DNA from: Planctomycetota bacterium
Lineage (GTDB): Bacteria > Planctomycetota > GCA-002687715 > DRQF01
Direction: 5' to 3'
Length of the DNA: 5,341 bases
Assembly (NCBI GenBank): GCA_015485455.1
Contig: WFTN01000003.1
Location: 1 to 5,341, forward strand
A program made the position numbers and the translations under genes. The notes beneath the pieces were generated by a model. That model was not told the origin of the DNA, made no database searches, and saw only the letters and a list, made by a program, of their open reading frames with translations. Position 1 is the first letter of the stretch. The number at the start of each line of letters is the position of its first letter. Below, in pieces: positions 1 to 5,169 of the stretch.

Positions 1-15
1 CAGCGATTCCGTATC
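1..15 (+). repeat. Left terminal inverted repeat of the IS
   Basis: CAGCGATTCCGTATC matches the reverse complement of 1930-1944 at 14 of 15 positions; only position 12 differs. Identity stops inward of position 15, where a run of eight A follows (18-25). The outer boundary cannot be seen because the window starts here. Confidence 0.7.
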
Positions 16-41
16 AAAAAAAACTTGAGAGCTGATCGCCT

Positions 42-68
42 CAGAAACGGCTGTTTGAGCCCGTTCTG
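42..68 (+). other. Imperfect hairpin in the IS left leader
   Basis: CAGAAACGG (42-50) pairs with CCGTTCTG (61-68) as an 8-bp stem with one bulged A and a 10-base loop. It lies between the left repeat and the first ORF. Hairpins in this position in other IS elements can limit transposase expression from outside transcription. That role is inferred here. Confidence 0.3.
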
Positions 69-120
69 GGCATCTTCTTGATGCCAGTGAACAAAAAGCA
101 AATTCGCATTCATTTTAATC

Positions 121-149
121 TAGACTTTCCATACGAATACTGCAATAAA
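121..149 (+). promoter_or_regulatory. Weak sigma70-like promoter candidate for the IS genes
   Basis: TAGACT (121-126, 4/6 to the -35 consensus) and AATAAA (144-149, 4/6 to the -10 consensus) are 17 bases apart. They sit in an AT-rich stretch (about 91-175) that stands out from its surroundings. Both boxes are poor, so this marks the likely promoter zone more than exact boxes. Confidence 0.25.
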
Positions 150-179
150 GTATATATGAATGCTAATAACAAAGGCTCA

Positions 180-500
180 ATGCCTCGGGCATCAATGTCC
201 GCCAAAGAACGCAAGCTTCGCTCGCGTATTAACCAACTTGTTTCTGGAGCAGGGCTCCTGCGCGGCTCACCTCTCATTCGTCGTAACCGATGTGGCAACA
301 AGGGCTGCAAATGCTGGGTCAAAGACGAGCGCCATGAATCGCTTGCGATTCAAGTCAGCGTCGATGGCCGCTCTCAACAGTTTCATGTACAGAAGGCCAA
401 ACGAGAGGAAGTCCTGGCTTGGGTCGATAACTACCAAGAGCTTCGTCAACTTCTTGACGAGATTGGATTGCTTTACCTCGACCGCGTCAAGGCGCGCTAA
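180..500 (+). CDS. DUF6788-like small protein, IS accessory ORF
   Basis: A 106-residue protein of a family often found just upstream of transposases; its biochemical role is not known to me. Residues 6-30 are basic and helical (SAKERKLRSRINQL, then LLRGS). A CGNKGCKC cluster (C38, C43, C45) with H52 could bind zinc. A strand-rich part and a helix containing WVDNYQELRQLL follow, all typical of DUF6788-type proteins. The ATG at 180 is chosen because AAAGG (171-175) precedes it and the upstream DNA is AT-rich and leader-like. Other in-frame starts are 78 (TTG), 81, 156 and 195. The 3' end overlaps the open transposase frame by about 40 bases in the -1 phase, so the two products could be coupled or fused by frameshifting. 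Confidence 0.7.
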   Translation: MPRASMSAKERKLRSRINQLVSGAGLLRGSPLIRRNRCGNKGCKCWVKDERHESLAIQVSVDGRSQQFHVQKAKREEVLAWVDNYQELRQLLDEIGLLYLDRVKAR

Positions 501-637
501 CCGAAGGTCAACCCATTCTCCGTCGGCTTCTTACATCAGTAGAGAAACTCTGGAAACTGCGCGGCCAATTCGAGTCCTTTACGGACAACCGCAAGGCTCC
601 CACTTTCTCCATCGGCCGTGTCGTTGGCAGCGCGTTC
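458..637 (+). other. In-frame upstream extension of the transposase without an orthodox start codon
   Basis: The transposase frame stays open from 458, just after a TGA at 455-457, to its first TTG at 638. From about 539 it reads like protein: VEKLWKLRGQFESF, then FSIGRVVGSAF running straight into the residues after the TTG. No in-frame ATG, GTG or TTG exists in this stretch. An ATT at 515 has AAGG (504-507) seven bases upstream and could be a rare AUU start. The other option is -1 frameshifting from the preceding ORF within 458-500, but no canonical XXXYYYZ slippery heptamer is visible there. A mutated start codon is also possible. Confidence 0.5.
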
Positions 638-1735
638 TTGACACTGCAAACGCGCTTAGGGAGCCTTCATGCCTTTGAACAAACACAACTAAGCCAATCA
701 GCTCGGCGTTGGCTTGGAGGGCAACCGCCAAGTGCCGATACCATTGGTAGAGTTATGTCTTCCGTCGACGGTGACGAAATCCGAGTCGTCTTGAGTCAGG
801 TCTTTCGAAAACTCAAGCGCAACAAGGGATTCTCGCCCATGTCTGCCGGTCATGTGGCGTTGGTAATAGATGGGCACGAAAGTCATACAAGCTGTTTTCG
901 GTGCTGTGATGGCTGCTTGGAACGTGAAATTGACACCCGCTCAGGAACGCGTACTCAATACTATCATCGCCATGTAGCAGCCCATCTCGTGGGCAGAGAC
1001 TTCACCTACATGGTGGACATTGAACCACAAAGAGACAGCGACGGAGAGATCACCGCAGCGCTTGCGCTGTATGAACGAGTGCACAGGGCATACTCTCGCT
1101 CATACGATATCGTCATGGGCGATGCGCTTTATAGCTGCCAGAGCATTTGGAAAGCGGTGCTTGCCAACGGCAAGCAAATCATCACTGTCCTCAAGGGCAA
1201 TTGCAAAACGCTCTTAGATGAAGCCACCAAACTAATGGAGCATCAGGCCCCAGCCATTCGCAAGAAGAAGTCGACGTCTCAAGAAATCCGTGAGGTCTCC
1301 GATTGTCCGAGCTGGTGGGATGACGAAATCAAAATTTGCGTAGTATCGTGCAGGGACACAAAGAAGGTCAAGCGCCAGCTCACTGGAGAAATAGAAGAAG
1401 TCGTAGGCAAGAAATGGTTTTGGGCTTCATCCCTTTCTATCGACGATATCGACGTCTTTCGATTCGTCGACATCGCGCGTAAGCGATGGACGATTGAAAA
1501 CGAAGGTTTCAATAACCTCGTCACCAACTGGCACGCCGATCATGTTTACCGCCATGAAGACAATGCTTTCGAAAACTTCTCATTGCTTACCATTTTGGCA
1601 GCCAACATCTTTCAGATCTTCTATAGCAGAAACTTGAAAGAGGCCTACCGCAAGAAGACAACGGTACGTCGCATACTTAATCTCATCATGGCTGGCATTG
1701 ATGCCGAAGCCATTGTCGTCAGCGACACTTCATAG
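638..1735 (+). CDS. IS4-like DDE transposase
   Basis: The enzyme would cut at the element ends and join them to a target, using an RNase H-fold DDE site. Numbered from the TTG at 638 (365 residues), likely catalytic residues are D78 (VALVIDGHE), D162 (IVMGDALYS) and E287 (RKRWTIENEG). The last matches the R-x3-E part of the IS4 YREK signature, although the Y and K are not conserved. A CFRCCDGC cluster (C86, C89, C90, C93) next to the first aspartate may bind metal. A basic, variable insert lies between the second D and E (about 205-260). The TTG is the first orthodox start, but protein-like sequence continues upstream, so the true N-terminus is probably 30-40 residues longer. The core is free of stops and all three acidic residues are present, so the enzyme may be active if it is translated. 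Confidence 0.8.
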   Translation: MTLQTRLGSLHAFEQTQLSQSARRWLGGQPPSADTIGRVMSSVDGDEIRVVLSQVFRKLKRNKGFSPMSAGHVALVIDGHESHTSCFRCCDGCLEREIDTRSGTRTQYYHRHVAAHLVGRDFTYMVDIEPQRDSDGEITAALALYERVHRAYSRSYDIVMGDALYSCQSIWKAVLANGKQIITVLKGNCKTLLDEATKLMEHQAPAIRKKKSTSQEIREVSDCPSWWDDEIKICVVSCRDTKKVKRQLTGEIEEVVGKKWFWASSLSIDDIDVFRFVDIARKRWTIENEGFNNLVTNWHADHVYRHEDNAFENFSLLTILAANIFQIFYSRNLKEAYRKKTTVRRILNLIMAGIDAEAIVVSDTS

Positions 1736-1765
1736 CACCGCCGCATTGATCGAACCAAGAAGAAT

Positions 1766-1784
1766 CCGAGCGCTTCGTGCTCGG
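1766..1784. terminator. Stem-loop after the transposase, possible weak terminator
   Basis: CCGAGC (1766-1771) pairs with GCTCGG (1779-1784). The stem is extended inward by a G-T and a C-G pair around a TTC loop, giving 8 pairs in all. It starts 31 bases after the transposase stop. No T-run follows on the + strand. On the - strand the stem is followed by the T-rich ATTCTTCTT. It may be a weak terminator or an mRNA 3' end protector. Confidence 0.35.
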
Positions 1785-1929
1785 AAATAGCACCACTGCC
1801 GACCGAGCTCATTCTGGCCTACCAATGTGTCGATCTAAGCCGTGAAACAAGTGCTTGCGGCAATCCTTGGTCACCATTCCGACTCAAAAGATCATCCACA
1901 TATCCCAAAATGGCTGACGAACGAGTCCA

Positions 1930-1944
1930 GATGCGGAATCGCTG
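1930..1944 (-). repeat. Right terminal inverted repeat of the IS
   Basis: GATGCGGAATCGCTG is the inverted copy of 1-15 with one mismatch. It lies about 195 bases after the transposase stop and sets the right limit of the element. Identity beyond 1944 cannot be tested because the matching left flank is outside the window. Confidence 0.7.
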
Positions 1945-1981
1945 CTTATTGACGGCAAAGAGACAACAAGTCCTGCTTCTT

Positions 1982-1990
1982 TGCTACAAT
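1982..1990 (+). promoter_or_regulatory. Extended -10 promoter candidate for the phage-like operon
   Basis: TGCTACAAT combines a TGn extension with TACAAT (5/6 to consensus). No good -35 box sits at 16-18 bases; GAGACA (1960-1965, 4/6) is 19 bases away. Transcription would start near 1997 and give a leader of about 90 bases that includes the direct repeats. It lies some 40 bases outside the IS end, so the operon need not depend on an IS promoter. Confidence 0.4.
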
Positions 1991-2016
1991 AAACGCGTTA
2001 CAAATCAGGTCACTCC

Positions 2017-2060
2017 TCCAAGTCAATTCCCAGTTCGTCCGTCCATTCCAAGTCAATCCC
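2017..2060 (+). repeat. Two direct repeats, TCCAAGTCAATYCC, 30-bp period
   Basis: TCCAAGTCAATTCC (2017-2030) and TCCAAGTCAATCCC (2047-2060) match at 13 of 14 bases and start exactly 30 bases apart, close to three helical turns. They lie between the promoter candidate and the methyltransferase start. A tandem operator or protein-binding site is possible; no known site was recognised. Confidence 0.5.
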
Positions 2061-2088
2061 AGGCGACCAATCACGTTTGAGAATTGAT

Positions 2089-3345
2089 ATGTCGAATAGC
2101 ACATTGGCGGTCGAGATTGTCAACATCGATCAGCTCTTCTGTTCACCCAGTAACCCTCGCCAGAACGATGACGCCGTGCCCCACGTGGCAGCGTCCCTTT
2201 CACGCTTTGGTTGGCAACAACCTGTTGTCGCCAGAAAGTCAGGCGAAGTCATCGCAGGCAACACACGGCTCAAGGCTGCCCTGTCCCTTGGCGAAAAGTC
2301 GGTCCCAGTTGTTTGGTTCGAAGGCACCGACCTTGAAGCTGTGGCCTACAGCATCGCCGACAATCGCACCGGCGAGTTCGCATCGTGGGAAGACGCCAGT
2401 CTCGCCAAGATTCTTCTCGAATTGAAGAAGGAAGATGCCTTAGAGGGTGTCGGCTTCAATGACAACGATATCGACAAACTCCTCGCAGAAATCAACGAGA
2501 ACGATTTCGACGACATGGACGATGCCGGAGCAGAAGAACCACCCGAGAATCCAATCAGCGAGGTGGGCGACCTTTGGATCCTTGGCGACCATCGTCTACT
2601 TTGCGGCGATAGCACCAAAGCCGATGATGTGGCGCGACTGATGAACGGCGAAGTGGCCAGACTCATGGCAACGGATCCGCCCTATTTGGTTGACTACGAT
2701 GGCACCAATCACCCTGGCGGACACCACAAAAAGGCTGGCCGAAAAGGCGATGATCCAGGCAACAAACACTGGGACGATTACATCGACCAAGACTCAAGCG
2801 TGCAGTTCTTCGAGGACTTCCTGCGCGTAGGATTGGCTCACATCCACGAAGAAGCGCCCATCTACCAATGGCACGCTTCCCGCCGTCAAATCCTTGTGGA
2901 GAAAGCCTGGGCCAACCTGGACCTCTTAGTACACCAGACCATTGTCTGGGTGAAAACAAAAGGAGTCCTGACCCGTTCCCATTTCCTCTGGCGTTCAGAG
3001 CCTTGTTTCTACGGTTGGCAACGTGGCAACCAACCCCAAAACCATCGTCGACCACCCTGCTCACAAACAAACGTCTGGGAGCTGGACAGCGAAAATGCTG
3101 GCATCCATCCAACCCAAAAACCAAGAGATGTTTTCACTCTCCCAATCACATGGCACACCCAACCTGGCGAAGTGGTTTATGAACCATTTTCTGGCTCCGG
3201 CACCCAGCTCATCTCGGCAGAAGAAACTGGCCGCCGTTGTTTTGCCATGGAGCTCTCCCCCGCTTTCGTCGATGTCGCCGTCAAGCGTTGGGAAAAGACC
3301 ACGGGTCAAAAGGCCCACACGGAATCAGGAAAGGAATTGAAGTGA
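2089..3345 (+). CDS. ParB-domain/DNA adenine methyltransferase fusion
   Basis: A 418-residue two-domain protein. The N-terminal part (about 5-130) is a ParB/Srx-like domain with NPR (22-24), GNTRLKAA (57-64) and ADNR (90-93). An acidic linker (about 136-155) leads into a beta-class DNA methyltransferase. That domain shows GDLWILGDHRLLCGD (160-174), the catalytic DPPY (196-199), HPTQKP (340-345) and the AdoMet-binding FSGSGT (367-372). Catalytic motif before AdoMet motif is the beta-class order, and DPPY favours N6-adenine over N4-cytosine. Such fusions are common in phages and prophages, where they protect DNA from restriction or mark it. No restriction enzyme is nearby. The ATG at 2089 has GAGA six bases upstream. 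A TTG at 2077 would add four residues. Confidence 0.92.
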   Translation: MSNSTLAVEIVNIDQLFCSPSNPRQNDDAVPHVAASLSRFGWQQPVVARKSGEVIAGNTRLKAALSLGEKSVPVVWFEGTDLEAVAYSIADNRTGEFASWEDASLAKILLELKKEDALEGVGFNDNDIDKLLAEINENDFDDMDDAGAEEPPENPISEVGDLWILGDHRLLCGDSTKADDVARLMNGEVARLMATDPPYLVDYDGTNHPGGHHKKAGRKGDDPGNKHWDDYIDQDSSVQFFEDFLRVGLAHIHEEAPIYQWHASRRQILVEKAWANLDLLVHQTIVWVKTKGVLTRSHFLWRSEPCFYGWQRGNQPQNHRRPPCSQTNVWELDSENAGIHPTQKPRDVFTLPITWHTQPGEVVYEPFSGSGTQLISAEETGRRCFAMELSPAFVDVAVKRWEKTTGQKAHTESGKELK

Positions 3346-3488
3346 AGGACAATAAAGAGACCAAGCGCAGATACTTAACAGAGGCAAAAGTCGAGCAATT
3401 GACAGATGCCCTACTCTACATTTATTCGATCCTAATCATCCTATTCACCGTATTCTACATCTCGAAGGTGATCATCTATGGCCGCTAA
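3342..3488 (+). CDS. Small single-pass membrane protein, unknown function
   Basis: A 48-residue protein starting at GTG 3342, which overlaps the methyltransferase stop as GTGA. AAGGAA (3331-3336) precedes it by five bases, so coupled translation is likely. The first 20 residues are charged and mostly basic (MKDNKETKRR). Residues about 24-45 are one hydrophobic segment rich in I, L, Y and F (LLYIYSILIILFTVFYI), followed by a short SKVIIYGR tail. Position and shape recall small phage membrane proteins such as holin-like or superinfection-related proteins. A holin would more usually sit with a lysin gene, and none is seen, so no function is assigned. It overlaps the next gene by 11 bases. Confidence 0.65.
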   Translation: MKDNKETKRRYLTEAKVEQLTDALLYIYSILIILFTVFYISKVIIYGR

Positions 3489-4101
3489 GAAGCTCCCTAT
3501 CAACGCATTCGAATATTTTGTTGGGCTCGGAAACAAGCGACGCTACTGCGACGTGGCCGAGCACTACGAAGTCTCAGCAAAGACCGTTTCAAGAATGGCC
3601 GCAAAAGAGAAATGGAAAGAGAGGCTTGAGAGAATAAGCGAGACGGCTCTCAAGAAAGCCGAAGAGGAATCGGCGATGGCATTGCAACGAACAGAGTTCA
3701 GCAAGATTGAACTACGAGCAACTTTTCAAGAAGCACTGACTGATGTCATGACGCCAAAACGGCTGAAGGCGGTTTTCGCCACCCTCTTTAAGGCCGCCGT
3801 CCAAAAGGAAAGCGTAACAGCCGCTCGCATCCTCATTGAACGGGTGCTGGGCAAGATTAGAACCGAACCGCTTCCACCTGGGGCAATCGTTATTCCCGAC
3901 AAATTGGAAACAGCGTCCGACGTGAGAGCCGCTGCCAGCGCATTGCTTCAAGCTCTAACCAAGGGGCTATTAGCACCGGAGGACGCGCAAAAGGCAGCTG
4001 CGATCATAGAAACCGCACGTCGTTCAGTTGAAACAGAAGAACTCGAAGAGCGCCTTCTGAGGTTAGAGGAAGACGTGAGAGGAAAAAGCAAATGCGTTTG
4101 A
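3478..4101 (+). CDS. Helix-turn-helix protein, terminase small subunit-like
   Basis: A 207-residue protein. Residues about 20-45 form a clear helix-turn-helix (YCDVAEHYEVSAKTVSRMAAKEKW) of the kind that opens many phage small terminase subunits, which recognise packaging sites. The middle is charged, helical and probably oligomeric (50-130). After a proline-rich linker (PLPPGAIVIP, 131-140) comes a helical hairpin, about 145-200, ending in ELEERLLRLEE. That C-terminal pattern occurs in many prophage-type hypothetical proteins. AAGGTG (3465-3470) stands seven bases before the ATG. Next to a phage-type methyltransferase, a DNA packaging role is plausible, but the large terminase subunit is not in the window. 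A transcription regulator is the alternative. Confidence 0.6.
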   Translation: MAAKKLPINAFEYFVGLGNKRRYCDVAEHYEVSAKTVSRMAAKEKWKERLERISETALKKAEEESAMALQRTEFSKIELRATFQEALTDVMTPKRLKAVFATLFKAAVQKESVTAARILIERVLGKIRTEPLPPGAIVIPDKLETASDVRAAASALLQALTKGLLAPEDAQKAAAIIETARRSVETEELEERLLRLEEDVRGKSKCV

Positions 4102-4436
4102 AACGAAGACTTGCCAATGTGGAGCGGCAACATGGCATCGGTGTGTCCATTACCATTCACATCATTTGGAGTGGTAAGGACGAAGAGCATTGGAGAAAGC
4201 GAGCGGAGCTTGCCAAAGAGAAAGGATGGGGATTCAAGATCATTCGCATCATGATCACCCATGTGGCCCAATCCAAAAAGGAAGCAGAGGTGCTGGTGAA
4301 GGAGCATCGCGCCACGGGCAACAAATGGACACCAATTGCCGTTCATAGCAGAGCCAAAGGCAATGAGATCCTTGCCGAGTGGGACCCAGGGCTTCCGGAC
4401 TGGCTGGAAAACCCAAGAGTCGAGGAACAGCAATGA
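4092..4436 (+). CDS. Hypothetical protein with basic RLxxxER N-terminus
   Basis: I do not recognise a family. The 114-residue protein opens with a basic helix (MRLKRRLANVERQ). A strand, ITIHIIW, follows, then a charged stretch containing EEHWRKRAELAKEKGWGFKIIRIMI. A second helix (SKKEAEVLVKEH) and a tryptophan/proline-rich end (WDPGLPDWLENP) complete it. The alternating strands and helices suggest a small folded alpha/beta domain. The start overlaps the previous stop by 10 bases, with GAGAGGA (4077-4083) eight bases upstream, so it is probably co-translated. Its N-terminus resembles that of the next gene. Confidence 0.75.
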   Translation: MRLKRRLANVERQHGIGVSITIHIIWSGKDEEHWRKRAELAKEKGWGFKIIRIMITHVAQSKKEAEVLVKEHRATGNKWTPIAVHSRAKGNEILAEWDPGLPDWLENPRVEEQQ

Positions 4437-4690
4437 GGATGAGGAAGAGGCTCCACTGTCTTGAGCGCAAAGCCAAGGCTGCGGATGAGTTGTCACGGCC
4501 GGTGACATTCATCGAGATGGCCCATGGCATCAAGGACAAAGAGTGGCGCAAGGGCAAGAATAGAAAAACACTTGAATACGCCCATGTGCGGCTAATGGCG
4601 TGTACGGCGCGGATAAGCAAGGCCCACAAACAAGCCACCTCAGAAGCTCTCAAAACTCTCTTAGGTAAACGTCAGATCACCCTTCCATAA
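4433..4690 (+). CDS. Small hypothetical protein, second RLxxxER-type
   Basis: An 85-residue, strongly basic protein with no recognised family. It starts at the ATG of an ATGA overlap with the previous stop and has GAGGAA (4422-4427) five bases upstream. A second in-frame ATG at 4439 is possible. An ATG further upstream at 4379 lies inside the previous gene and is not needed. Residues 1-12 (MRMRKRLHCLER) resemble the start of the preceding protein. A short strand (PVTFIEMAHG), a lysine-rich middle and a helical C-terminal half follow. No signal peptide or membrane segment is seen. It may be a divergent relative of the upstream product, or share only a basic helix. A 50-base gap, the only one in this row, follows. 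Confidence 0.7.
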   Translation: MRMRKRLHCLERKAKAADELSRPVTFIEMAHGIKDKEWRKGKNRKTLEYAHVRLMACTARISKAHKQATSEALKTLLGKRQITLP

Positions 4691-4727
4691 AGCCGAACAT
4701 GGAGCGTACATGGGCAAAACCAATACC

Positions 4728-4733
4728 AAGGAG
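4728..4733 (+). promoter_or_regulatory. Shine-Dalgarno site that fixes the 4741 start
   Basis: AAGGAG lies seven bases before the ATG at 4741, an ideal site. The upstream in-frame ATG at 4699 has nothing comparable, and its extra 14 residues lie outside the recognisable domain. Confidence 0.8.
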
Positions 4734-4740
4734 ACCTGCC

Positions 4741-5169
4741 ATGACCACGCCAAAGAAACCAACAACCCTTTCCCAACTTTGTGATTCCTACATTTCTGCC
4801 CTTCCCGAAATGGGCAAAAGCGCAAGCACGGCGAAGAGCTATGCCGGAGACTTAGCGTTAGCCAAGAAGCACCTAGGGGAAGACACGGAGCTTGCCAAGA
4901 TAACCCCAAAGAACATTCGTCTGTTCTTCGCCAGCGATGCCGTCAACCTGACTCGCAAGGGAGCCCCCAAGAACAAAATCACCACGGACAAAATCAAGAG
5001 AGTTTTGCGGCTGGCCTTTTCTTGGGCTGAGGAAGAAGGATTCATCGAGGAGTCACCGGTCGCAGCCAAGTCGCTAAAGACTGACGCGAAGGCGGCACCC
5101 AAGACCGCGAAACCACCTGTGCTGAAGAAACCTGCGAAGAAGACGAAGACCACGAAGGAGGAAAACTAA
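4741..5169 (+). CDS. Stand-alone integrase-type core-binding (SAM-like) domain protein
   Basis: A 142-residue protein. Residues about 8-107 follow the four-helix core-binding domain of tyrosine recombinases: TLSQLCDSYISAL, then SASTAKSYAGDLALAKKHLG, then ITPKNIRLFF, then KIKRVLRLAFSWAEEEGFIEESPV. The catalytic domain that normally follows, with its R-HxxR-Y residues, is absent. Instead residues about 108-142 are a lysine/alanine/proline/threonine tail resembling histone H1, ending in a stop. The tail overlaps a well-formed start of the next gene, so this looks like a complete designed gene and not a truncation. It should bind DNA without cutting it. It may act as an accessory or architectural protein, or as a competitor or regulator of a full recombinase elsewhere. 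Confidence 0.75.
   Translation: MTTPKKPTTLSQLCDSYISALPEMGKSASTAKSYAGDLALAKKHLGEDTELAKITPKNIRLFFASDAVNLTRKGAPKNKITTDKIKRVLRLAFSWAEEEGFIEESPVAAKSLKTDAKAAPKTAKPPVLKKPAKKTKTTKEEN
5155..5161 (+). promoter_or_regulatory. Strong Shine-Dalgarno site for the last gene
   Basis: AAGGAGG lies inside the 3' end of the preceding gene, seven bases before the ATG at 5169. It supports both the TAATG stop/start overlap and the integrity of the preceding stop codon. Confidence 0.8.

Larger units (their letters stand above)
1..1944 (+). mobile_element. Insertion sequence with DUF6788-like ORF and IS4-like DDE transposase
   Basis: The two ends are near-perfect inverted repeats: CAGCGATTCCGTATC at 1-15 and the reverse complement of CAGCGATTCCGCATC at 1930-1944. 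They enclose a small CGxxxCxC protein and a DDE transposase, both on the + strand. That gives an element of at least 1.94 kb. The left end lies at the window edge, so the repeat may extend further left, and the target-site duplication cannot be checked. The exact IS family is not certain. The transposase has IS4-superfamily features and could belong to the unclassified ISNCY group. No passenger genes are seen. It sits directly upstream of a phage-like operon in the same orientation. Confidence 0.75.
1736..2088. other. Gene-free interval: IS right arm and leader of the phage-like operon
   Basis: No convincing gene lies in these 353 bases. From left to right they hold a hairpin (1766-1784), unassigned IS right-arm DNA, the right inverted repeat (1930-1944), a promoter candidate (1982-1990) and two direct repeats (2017-2060). 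The transposase frame happens to stay open for 114 codons after its TAG, up to a TGA at 2078. It crosses the IS end and contains only a 56-residue ATG ORF (1910-2080) without a family signature, so it is treated as chance. Confidence 0.65.

Noticed and set aside
78..179. Longer N-terminus for the DUF6788-like protein from TTG 78 or ATG 81
   Set aside because: The stretch is AT-rich and leader-like, has no ribosome site, and adds residues before the recognisable domain.
1949..1954. TTGACG as an outward -35 box next to the IS end
   Set aside because: At 17 bases spacing the -10 position is CCTGCT, and the good TACAAT is 30 bases away, so they cannot pair.
1910..2080. A 56-residue ATG ORF running from the IS right arm into the operon leader
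   Set aside because: It crosses the IS boundary, has no ribosome site or family signature, and overlaps the promoter candidate and repeats.
2663..3124. A 153-residue minus-strand ORF inside the methyltransferase
   Set aside because: It is antisense to a gene with clear family motifs and has a composition typical of shadow frames.
3948..4508. A 186-residue minus-strand ORF rich in serine and leucine
   Set aside because: It lies opposite three overlapping + strand genes with ribosome sites; low-complexity SSSSS runs mirror glutamate/lysine codons.
4699..4740. Start of the core-binding protein at ATG 4699
   Set aside because: No ribosome site precedes it, while AAGGAG is ideally placed for 4741.
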